From an uncultured Myxococcales bacterium (lineage in GTDB: Bacteria > Myxococcota > Myxococcia > Myxococcales > Myxococcaceae), in contig CALJKW010000001.1 of assembly GCA_937980205.1 (NCBI GenBank), forward strand, positions 1 through 64,000: 64,000 bases of DNA, in the 5' to 3' direction. The position numbers were made by a program, and so were the translations under genes. This document shows positions 53,501 to 60,370 of this stretch, piece after piece. How positions within the stretch are numbered: the stretch's first letter is position 1; the number at the start of each line of letters is the position of its first letter. Under the pieces are notes generated by a model. It was given only the letters and a program-made list of their open reading frames with translations. It did not search any database and was not told where the DNA came from.

Positions 53501-54438
53501 TCGGCGTCGACGGGCATCAGTCCGCGGTCCTCCGCGTAGAGCAGGAAAACGAGCCGCAACAGCGTGGTCAGCAGGCCGCCGTAGACGTGCTCGGGCCCGC
53601 GCGCGAGCGCTTCGTCGAGCCACTTCGCGTGCTCGCGCTCGGCGGCTGCCTCGAAGCCGCCGAGCAGAGCCTCGAGCGCCTCGAAGACCTGTCCAGCGAG
53701 CGCGTGCGTGACGTTCGCCTGCCGCTTGCGCGATTGCTCGAGCAGCGACGGCAGCGTGTGCTCCTCGAGCGAGTTGAAGAAGCGCTTCGCGTGCAGCAGC
53801 ATCAGCATCGCGTCGAGCAGCGGGCGGCCGCCGCTCGACACGAGCTCCGACAGCCGGAACGTGAGATGGCCCGTCGACTCGCCGTGCGGCGCATAGACGA
53901 GACGCAGTTCGTGTCCGTTGCTGAGAAGGCCGATCGGCACCCGCGTCGCTCGAAGCAGCCGATCGAGCTTCACCATCGGCTCGGCGTGCCACTTTCCGGT
54001 CTGCGTCTCTTTCTTGTCAAAGGGGAGGCCCGCCGGCAGCTCCCACGTCAGCATCCCGTACGGAGCGCCGGCCCGGCTCTGCGGCGTCGAATCGTCCGGC
54101 AGCCCTTCGGTGCGGGCGGACTTCTGACGGCTCCACTTCAGGGCCCGCGTCGGGACGATGGTCTGGTTACCTTCGACGACGTCGAGCTTCAGCTCCTCGG
54201 GGAGCTGCGTGTCGAATGCGTCCGCCGGGTAACCCAGGTACTCGCGGAAGAACCGGGCGTGGTCGGTGATGCACGGAGCCTCCTCGCCGACGAACGAGAC
54301 GAGCCGCGCCTGCTCGTCCGGCGGGTGCCTGTGCAGCACTCCGGCGTCCACGAGCACGGGCACCGACACGACGAGGCCCTCGTAGGGCTGCGCCATGCCG
54401 AGCCAGAGCTCGTGAAAGCGTCGTTCGACGTCGCTCAT
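50518..54438 (-). CDS. drmMI: DISARM N6-adenine DNA methyltransferase DrmMI
   Basis: A 1306-residue Eco57I/PglX-like methyltransferase. SAM motif I DPAMGSGAFL is at about residue 580 and catalytic NPPF at about 848, with large N- and C-terminal target-recognition regions. It should mark self DNA by methylating adenine. It overlaps the upstream drmD stop by four bases (ATGA) and is followed by the nuclease, also overlapping. The class 1 DISARM assignment rests on this gene type together with drmD. Confidence 0.92.
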   Translation of the reverse strand: MSDVERRFHELWLGMAQPYEGLVVSVPVLVDAGVLHRHPPDEQARLVSFVGEEAPCITDHARFFREYLGYPADAFDTQLPEELKLDVVEGNQTIVPTRALKWSRQKSARTEGLPDDSTPQSRAGAPYGMLTWELPAGLPFDKKETQTGKWHAEPMVKLDRLLRATRVPIGLLSNGHELRLVYAPHGESTGHLTFRLSELVSSGGRPLLDAMLMLLHAKRFFNSLEEHTLPSLLEQSRKRQANVTHALAGQVFEALEALLGGFEAAAEREHAKWLDEALARGPEHVYGGLLTTLLRLVFLLYAEDRGLMPVDAEPYANDLSVKALYESLQEDAGSFPDSMNRRFGAWPRLLALFRAVFLGASHGPLRMPARRGQLFDPEAYPFLEGWWAGGAPVAPEDLATLRVPQVDDETVYRVLDRLVVLEGQRLSYQALDVEQIGSVYEALMGYSVKRVGSDAVCLKGGRVWVAADEVLEREPSQRAKWLEDEGALEPKAAKAAADALKKAKDDDTVLAALEAYRTKGTDRVKAGRLVLQPGKERRRTSSHYTPRSLSAPIVKRALEPLLKAMGERPSSERLLNLKVCDPAMGSGAFLVEACRFLADQVVAAWTREGALKELPKDEDIVMRARRLVAQRCLYGVDKNPFAVNLAKLSLWLVTLAKDEPFTFLDHALKAGDSLVGLDLEQLEAFHWAPKKGQLDLSGAVVRRALELALSKRQAILQLALEHEGLGKKRQLDLDPAREKELLLRDADEALEPLRLIADLCVGAFFSADSEKARFAERNRRLDLVGAWLARADEGVLPPMPEELLELRPALPTFHWWLEFPEVFHGKRPDPLDAEQVNKAAWVDAFVGNPPFMSKNGISALSVAYVPWLMQMHADSHGNADYSAHFFRRAFHLLGAHGTLALIATNTIAQGDTRTSGLKFIATNGGRIYDAVRSLQWPGTANVSVSVVHASKGNVADTVDARLDGVRVAQINSRLRSGVERAEPIPLAVNAPLWFSGCKPYGDGFYLTPEERDELIRRDKRNAERIFPLIGGEEINTSPTQAFHRYTINFGQMPLAEAERWPDLMKIVRERVKPERDRARDNADGMHRKKYWWQFAQPRPELLTAIAPLRRCLALSGVTKHLVPAWQPADRIFTHALFVFAFEASARFSVMQSRVHEVWARSESSSMRSDLRYTPEKCFDTFAFPPLDGLDPIGDRVDADRVAYMLDENVGLTTTYNRLKDTTVTDEPVVKLRAVHEELDRQVLAAYGWSDVAVPPYCGASPQVLEAFEDEVLDRLFALNAERAKAEALAGASSRSSRPRAKKSKVG

Positions 54439-57400
54439 CGTGTCACCGGCCACAGGTAGACGAGCCCGACCGGCGACAGCCGGCTGAGCTGCACGTCGTA
54501 GAACCGCGCGAGCTGGTCCGGTTGCTCGGCGAGCTCCTTCTCGAGCGCGGCTTGGCGCGCGACCATATGCGCCTTGTCGCGGCGCCACTGCTCGAGCTGG
54601 TCCTTTTCGCTCTGGCTGTTGCCGAGGAGCTCGAGCTCGAGCTGTGTTCCGAGCGCTTCGGTGATGGCTTCGCGCTGCGCCTTCAAGATTCCCTCCAGCA
54701 CCTTCGCTTCGACCTTCCCGCGCTCGGAGAGCTTCGCCCGCGCCTCCTGTTCCTGCCGTTCGGCCTCGGCCTTCACCGCAGGCCACAGCGCCGTAAAGTC
54801 GCCGGGCGCTGCCGCGAGGAGCTTCTTCTGCACCGCCTGCGGAGTCGCGTCGAGGCCGGGCGCCTCGGCGAGCGTTGTCTCGAGCAGGTCGATCGCCTTC
54901 TTGTCGGCCGCCTCCGCGAAGGGCTTGAGGTGCCCCTTGCCGCCGCCTTCGATCCACTTCGCGGCCACGGAGACGAGCTGGTCGTGCAGCCGAGCGGCGC
55001 CGGCTCCGAAGAGCGATAGACGCCCGAACACGACGACGCGCGCGACGGAGTCCCGCTTCGTGCGCACCACCGTCACCCGCGAGAGGTCGGACGCCGAGAA
55101 CCCCTGCGCGAGGTAGCGCTGCAGTACGCGTTGCACCACCGGGTGCGACAGGTGCAGGTGGGCGAGCTCGGTGCTGACGCGCTCGGGAGCGTTGAAGACG
55201 ATCGGCTTGAGCGGCCGCTCGCGCCACTGCCACCACGTCTCGTCGCGCTGCTTGGGGAACCGGACGCTGTCCAGCGTGCGCGACCACGCCTGCGGCAGCT
55301 CCGGCAGCCTCCACGCCTCGACACTGCGGTCTCCGTCTTTGCCGGTCGTCGCCTCGAGGCGGCCAGCGCCCGACAGCTCGAACCCGACGTCGAGGGCGTC
55401 GCGCAACAGCGCGGTGTCGAACTCGAGCACCTTGCGCGACTGCTCCTTCACCTCGGCGAGCTCGCTCAGCTCGGCGCGCAGAGCATCGAGCTCTCGCTGG
55501 CTCTCGAGCTCCTGTCGGACGACCTCGGTGCGCTCGGCCTTCGACGCCGCCTCGAGCCGCGCGAGCGCGCCGGGGTCGATGCCCTTCTCGAGCGCAGACT
55601 CCATCTTCTCCATGAGCACGCTGCCCAACGAGCCGAGCTCGCGCTGAATCGTGTCGACCTTGCGCGCCAGGGTGTCGAGCACGGCGTCTTCGGCGCGCTG
55701 CGTGTAGAGGAAGTAGCCGCAGCGCACCTCGGGCTCCGGCTGCAGGGCGCGATCGATGCGGCCGTTGCGCTGCTCGAGCCGTGACGGGTTCCAGGGCACG
55801 TCGAAGTGGAAGAGGTCGGCGCAGCGGCCCTGGAGGTTCAGGCCTTCGCGCGCCGCGTCCGTGCACAGCAGCACGCGCACCGGGTGCTCGGCAGGGTCTC
55901 CATTGAACGCCCGCTGCACCTCTTCGCGGCTCTCGTCGCGAAGGCCTCCGTGGAGCGTCATCACCCGCTCCTCGCCGCGGTCGGTGCCCTCGAAGGCGCT
56001 GGTGAGCTGCTCCTTGAGGTAGCGGAGCGTGTCGCCGTACTCGGTGAAGACGATGACGCGCGTGTTGGACCACTTCGCTCCGCGCCCGAGCGGAGACTGG
56101 TGCTCACGGATCCACTGCAGCAGTGCGCGCACCTTGGCGTCGGGCACCGCGCGCGCCCGGTCGGCCGCGAGCAGCATGTCCTCGAGCAGCTTGCGCGCCT
56201 TCACGTCGGGGTCGAGCCCTTCGCTCGCCTCCGCGATGCGGGCCTCGAGCTCGGCCTCGAGCTGCGCGTCGGTCTCGCCCTCTGCCTCCGTCGGGGTGTA
56301 GCCGTCGTCGTCGCGCGCCGCGAGCACCTGGCCCGCGCCGATGCGCGCCGCGTGCACCGAGAGCGTGCGATGAAACGCGGCCACGCTCGACAGCAGCCGC
56401 TTCTGCAGGTTGATGAAGACGAGGCGCCCCCGCTTGTCGTCGGGCGCGGCGAGCGCCGTGTACTCGCGAAGCTGTTCGCTCAGCGTGAGCTCGGCCAGCG
56501 TGCCCTTGCCGAGCGTTTGGCGGACCCCGCCGGGCCAGGTCGCGGACCAGACACCGTCCTCGTGCGAGAGCTCGACGGCGACGACCTTGCGCTCGGGGTA
56601 GTGCCGCTGGGCAGAGACCTGCCGCAGGTCTCCTTTCAGCCGCCGGACCATGACGGGGGCGAGCTGCTGCTCGCGGACGCGGGTGCCGCGAGTGAAGCGC
56701 TGCGGGTCGAGCATCTCGAGCAGCGCCGAGAAGCTGTTCGAGTGGCCGTTGTGCGGCGTGGCCGAGAGGAAGAGGCGGTGCTCGAACGCGTTCTCGGTGA
56801 GCTGGCGCACGCGCGAGGTCGTCTCGGTGTCGACGGCCCAGCGGCTGGCTGACGCGGGGGCGACCACGTGCGCCTCATCCAGCACGAGCAGCGTGCGGTG
56901 GCGGCCGCGCTCTTCGAGGAACGCCTTGAGCGGCTCGTAGTTCTCGCTGCGCCGCAGCGTCTGGTAGCTGACGATGAATCGGTTGTGCGTCTTCCACGGG
57001 TTGACGCCGAAGCCGCGCTCCTGCCGGCGCCGCGCCACGAAGTCGCGGGTGAAGAGCTCGAAGTGGAGGCCGAAGCGCTTCTCCATCTCGTCGCGCCACT
57101 GCAGCGTGACGGAGGCCGGGCACACGACGAGCACGTACTCGGCGCGCTGGCGGAGCATCAGCTCCTGCATCACGAGCCCGGCTTCGATGGTCTTTCCGAG
57201 GCCGACGTCGTCCGCGATGAAGAGGTTGACGCGCGGGAGGGCGAGCGCCTTCTTCAGGGGCGCGAGCTGGTGGTCGTAGAGGTGAATTCCGGCGCGGAAC
57301 GGCGCTTGGAAGAGCCGTGCGTCGGTGGCGGTGACCGAGCTCCACTTGAGCGCGTGGAGGTACGCGGCGAAGTGCCGCGGAGGGTCGAGCTTCTCCGGCC

Positions 57401-57608
57401 GGCCGAGGCCCGTCTCGGCAGGGCGGGTGACGGTCGCGCCCAGTTCGCGCTCCCAGAGCACAGAGAGTGGTCGTCCCTGCGCGTCGTCGTCGAGGCACAC
57501 CATGCGCACCAACGTGTGCTCTTCGTGTGGCGACGCCGGTGGCGTGACCGACTCGACCAGGTACTGCCGCTGGCGGACATTGACGATGTTGCCTGGGGCC
57601 GGGACCAC
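54435..57608 (-). CDS. drmD: DISARM SNF2-like helicase DrmD
   Basis: A 1057-residue SNF2-family helicase. The GTG start is followed by PGNIVNVRQRQYLVESV. Walker A DVGLGKT is at about residue 130, DEAH at about 245, and the C-terminal helicase motifs VIVFTEYGDTL and RIDRALQP follow. The C-terminal 450 residues are helical. It heads the minus-strand half of the DISARM locus. Only 61 bases separate its start from the right-hand gene-end repeat, so its promoter is either very short or lies in the repeat. Confidence 0.93.
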   Translation of the reverse strand: MVPAPGNIVNVRQRQYLVESVTPPASPHEEHTLVRMVCLDDDAQGRPLSVLWERELGATVTRPAETGLGRPEKLDPPRHFAAYLHALKWSSVTATDARLFQAPFRAGIHLYDHQLAPLKKALALPRVNLFIADDVGLGKTIEAGLVMQELMLRQRAEYVLVVCPASVTLQWRDEMEKRFGLHFELFTRDFVARRRQERGFGVNPWKTHNRFIVSYQTLRRSENYEPLKAFLEERGRHRTLLVLDEAHVVAPASASRWAVDTETTSRVRQLTENAFEHRLFLSATPHNGHSNSFSALLEMLDPQRFTRGTRVREQQLAPVMVRRLKGDLRQVSAQRHYPERKVVAVELSHEDGVWSATWPGGVRQTLGKGTLAELTLSEQLREYTALAAPDDKRGRLVFINLQKRLLSSVAAFHRTLSVHAARIGAGQVLAARDDDGYTPTEAEGETDAQLEAELEARIAEASEGLDPDVKARKLLEDMLLAADRARAVPDAKVRALLQWIREHQSPLGRGAKWSNTRVIVFTEYGDTLRYLKEQLTSAFEGTDRGEERVMTLHGGLRDESREEVQRAFNGDPAEHPVRVLLCTDAAREGLNLQGRCADLFHFDVPWNPSRLEQRNGRIDRALQPEPEVRCGYFLYTQRAEDAVLDTLARKVDTIQRELGSLGSVLMEKMESALEKGIDPGALARLEAASKAERTEVVRQELESQRELDALRAELSELAEVKEQSRKVLEFDTALLRDALDVGFELSGAGRLEATTGKDGDRSVEAWRLPELPQAWSRTLDSVRFPKQRDETWWQWRERPLKPIVFNAPERVSTELAHLHLSHPVVQRVLQRYLAQGFSASDLSRVTVVRTKRDSVARVVVFGRLSLFGAGAARLHDQLVSVAAKWIEGGGKGHLKPFAEAADKKAIDLLETTLAEAPGLDATPQAVQKKLLAAAPGDFTALWPAVKAEAERQEQEARAKLSERGKVEAKVLEGILKAQREAITEALGTQLELELLGNSQSEKDQLEQWRRDKAHMVARQAALEKELAEQPDQLARFYDVQLSRLSPVGLVYLWPVTR

Positions 57609-57669
57609 GGGGGTTCTGGAATCTCGCTGAAGAAGGCTGGACAGTCAGCAGGGTTCTGGGTCGAACATG

Positions 57670-57776
57670 GGCGACCTGTCCACCTGAACAAGACCGAGCG
57701 CTCGTCGTACGTGCCGCAGCTGCCGAAGCCTTCGGCGCAGCCGGTGCCGGCCGACACGCGCCAGGTGGCGTGAGGG
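57670..57776 (+). pseudogene. Right direct repeat: second copy of the FAD gene 3' end
   Basis: From 57693 the sequence matches the end of the FAD gene (79 of 84 bases), encoding TERSSYVPQ and PADTRQVA before a stop. Left of that, similarity continues to about 57670 with single-base gaps that break the frame, then ends. It has no start or upstream gene, so it is a remnant of the pre-insertion gene end. It marks the right border of the island. Confidence 0.85.
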
Positions 57777-57791
57777 GCGCGTCGGCCCCGG

Positions 57792-58262
57792 CTACGGCAG
57801 ACCAGGCCAGGTGAGCGACCGCGTCGGCCCAAAGGCGCGCAGCGCGCCGTCGGCCAGTGGCACCCGGTCATCGGCGACGATCGCCGCGGTCTCGGCTGCG
57901 GGCTCGAACCTCAGCGGCGCCAGCGAGAGGTCGGTCTCCGACTCTGCGGGAGTGAACCGCAACGCCTCGCCCAGCGCCTCGTCGAGCAGGCCGGGCTCCG
58001 GCGCCGCGACGGCCAGCGCGAGGCTGAGCATCGCCGCGGCGATGTCCGAGCGCTCGGTGGCCATCGTCTCGAGCCGGGTCTCGGCGGGCGTCGGCGGCGC
58101 CGGCCGGACGGCCGGCGGGTCCAAGCGGGGCGGCGCCTCCAGCGACAGCTCCGGACGATACGATTCGAGCTGAGGGCTCTCTCCCTCTTCCTGCGCGCCA
58201 GCCGTGAAGGGCGCGAAGGCGCCCATCAACGCGCACAGCAGCCACGGAGAACGGGTGATCAT
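57792..58262 (-). CDS. Hypothetical exported protein
   Basis: A 156-residue protein with signal peptide MITRSPWLLCALMGAFAPFTAGAQ. The mature part is Pro/Glu/Ala-rich and mostly helical with no recognised domain. It is the first gene after the island. Confidence 0.5.
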   Translation of the reverse strand: MITRSPWLLCALMGAFAPFTAGAQEEGESPQLESYRPELSLEAPPRLDPPAVRPAPPTPAETRLETMATERSDIAAAMLSLALAVAAPEPGLLDEALGEALRFTPAESETDLSLAPLRFEPAAETAAIVADDRVPLADGALRAFGPTRSLTWPGLP

Positions 58263-58327
58263 GCCTCAAGAATAAGGGCGGCCCCCGCGGTCGGCCGCAG
58301 CGTCGACCGGGCGCGCGTCGCTCAGAC

Positions 58328-59035
58328 TCAGAGAGGCAAATGCCGCGGCGCTGCGTTCGCGGCCTGGACCTCTTTCGCCAGCAGTTCCATGAGGTGCCAC
58401 GAGAGCTTCTGCTCCGTGGCGGAGTAGATCTCGAACGCTTCGACCTCGTTGCCCGACCACGCGAGCCGGCCGTCCGAGGTGTGAAGCCGAACCGTCTTGG
58501 GCGGCTGGCCGCGGACGGTGGTGGTGACGTCGAGCACCAGGTGCGCCCACTCGGCCATGAAGAGCTCGAGTGACGCGTGGCGCAGCGTCGCCTGGACGAC
58601 GAGGTCTGCGTCGGCGGTGTCGACGAGGCGAGCGCCCTGCGCGGTGAGCTCGAGGCGGGCGGCTTCGGTGAGCCACTCCGCCGGCGCGTTCACCGAGAAG
58701 AACTCGCGCACCGGCATGCCGAACGCGTTGCGCATCTGGCCGACGCTGATCCACCGCGTCCTGGGGACGGTCTTTTCGAGCTTGTCGCGCTCGAGCTCCC
58801 AGGCGTCGTGCTGCTGCGGCGTGAGCTCGCAGTACGCGAAGCCCTTCGGGTCGCGCCGCGGCTCGGACTTCTTCTCGTCCCACTCCGCCTCTCGAGCGTC
58901 GACGAACGGCACGACGTGCACCGTCGCGCCGCTGAGGCTCGCGCGTTTGGGGCTGGTCGCCTGGTACTTCTTCAGCAGCAGCGGATGTTCACAGCCCGCA
59001 CTCGCCACCGCGATGAAGAGGAAGAGGCGCGTCAT
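58328..59035 (-). CDS. Putative lipoprotein
   Basis: A 235-residue protein. I use the ATG that opens the signal MTRLFLFIAVASAGC, a lipobox, rather than one six codons upstream. The body has VVPFVDAREAEW and a TADADLVVQATLRHASLEL segment that recalls lipoproteins of the LptE/TolB-neighbour type, an impression only. It follows the larger exported protein gene by 28 bases. Confidence 0.6.
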   Translation of the reverse strand: MTRLFLFIAVASAGCEHPLLLKKYQATSPKRASLSGATVHVVPFVDAREAEWDEKKSEPRRDPKGFAYCELTPQQHDAWELERDKLEKTVPRTRWISVGQMRNAFGMPVREFFSVNAPAEWLTEAARLELTAQGARLVDTADADLVVQATLRHASLELFMAEWAHLVLDVTTTVRGQPPKTVRLHTSDGRLAWSGNEVEAFEIYSATEQKLSWHLMELLAKEVQAANAAPRHLPL

Positions 59036-59063
59036 GGCTACCTGTACTTCCACGGGCTCGACT

Positions 59064-60167
59064 TCATTGCACGTCGAGCTTCAACCATTGCGAGCGGTTC
59101 ACCCGGAGCAGGCGAGGGCCTTCGGGCTCTGGACAGAACGGGTGCTCCCAGTTGCAGACGGCGGTCACCTCGACGTCGAGGAACTCGCCGGGCGCGAGCT
59201 TCTTCTCGAAGCGGGGGTAATTGGTCAGCGCCACGAGCGCCGTGCGGACGACGCCATTCGCGAACGCGAGACGCAGGGTGACCGCCTCGGGGTCGAGCCT
59301 GGCCGGCTTCTTCCCGACGTTGGTCACGCGGAGCAGGCCGCCAGAGCTCGCCTCCCAGCGCCACCCGTCGACGACGACCGCCGGCGAGCCTTCCGTCTTC
59401 GCGATCGCGGCCGCGAGCTGCGCCTGCCAGGTCTTCAGCGCGCCCTCGGCATCGCGGATGGCGGTGACGAGCGCGGGGTGCTCCCAGGTGGTGAGCGGCG
59501 CGGCCCGCAGCAGGGCATCGCTCAGCTTCGCGAGCGGAGCGCGAAAGCTCGATTCGCCTCCGTCGTTCGCGTTCAGATCCGCGCGCGTCGACCGCACCAC
59601 GTCGGCCGCCGCGTGGCGCACCTGATCGAGCCACGGTGCGGCCGCCTTCGCAGCCGCGTCGGCGGAGACCACGCGGCACTCGGTTTTCATCAGCTCGCTG
59701 GAGAAGCGCAGCGGCAGGTGGTCGTCGAAGGTCTCGGTGCCGGCGCCCACGAGCTCGTTCGTCGTGACGTCGCGATCTTCCACCTTCACGGTGATGCGCT
59801 CGCCGCGCTTCAAGCTCACGCCGGGTATCGAGACGTGGGCGGTGCAGCTGCTCTCGCCGGAGTAGATCGCGACGGGAGCCTGCCCGGGCAGCGTGATCGT
59901 GATCAGCAGATCTGGATCGGCGAATGCGTCCCAGTCGTGCTCACACGACGCCGTCGCCCGACACACGAGGATGCCCTGGTCCACCGGGCCCTGGGCCTTC
60001 TCAGGCGCCAGGCGGAAGAGCGCCTTCGGGTCGGCAGCCTGCGGTGCGCGTGGATCACGCGGTGCGTAGAACCTCGCCTCATCCACCTGCTCGAGACGCC
60101 ACTGCGGCGGGCCCGCCGAGGCCAGCAGCGAGATGAGCAGCGCCAGGACCATGAGCACCCACACCAT
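59064..60167 (-). CDS. Hypothetical exported protein
   Basis: A 367-residue protein with an N-terminal signal (MVWVLMVLALLISLLASAG). Two beta-rich parts (about 65-170 and 275-360) flank a helical middle (about 180-270). Four to five Cys could form disulfides. Family unknown. It may form an operon with the lipoprotein gene downstream. Confidence 0.6.
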   Translation of the reverse strand: MVWVLMVLALLISLLASAGPPQWRLEQVDEARFYAPRDPRAPQAADPKALFRLAPEKAQGPVDQGILVCRATASCEHDWDAFADPDLLITITLPGQAPVAIYSGESSCTAHVSIPGVSLKRGERITVKVEDRDVTTNELVGAGTETFDDHLPLRFSSELMKTECRVVSADAAAKAAAPWLDQVRHAAADVVRSTRADLNANDGGESSFRAPLAKLSDALLRAAPLTTWEHPALVTAIRDAEGALKTWQAQLAAAIAKTEGSPAVVVDGWRWEASSGGLLRVTNVGKKPARLDPEAVTLRLAFANGVVRTALVALTNYPRFEKKLAPGEFLDVEVTAVCNWEHPFCPEPEGPRLLRVNRSQWLKLDVQ

Positions 60168-60370
60168 GCCGTGAGACCGCTCAGTCAGCGAGCGTGACCT
60201 GGCCGTCTACAGGGTAATTTCCTTAAGCCGCGCAACCACTTCTGTAGGTGCTGGTGGGCTCCGTCTGCCGGCGATCGGGCACAACAGATCGTCTTGGCCC
60301 CTGAGAATGACCCTCGCGCAGTAAGTTCCAAAACCGCTCCCAAACCACACCGCACAAGGGGAACCCCACC

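Noticed and set aside
37609..57608. BREX system
   Set aside because: A PglX-like methyltransferase is present, but no PglZ, BrxC or BrxL gene is. DUF1998, DrmA-type helicase, PLD and SNF2 genes together fit DISARM.
37607..57692. Integrase or transposase driving the island
   Set aside because: I looked for tyrosine or serine recombinase and DDE signatures in all long frames and found none, so the mobility mechanism is left open.
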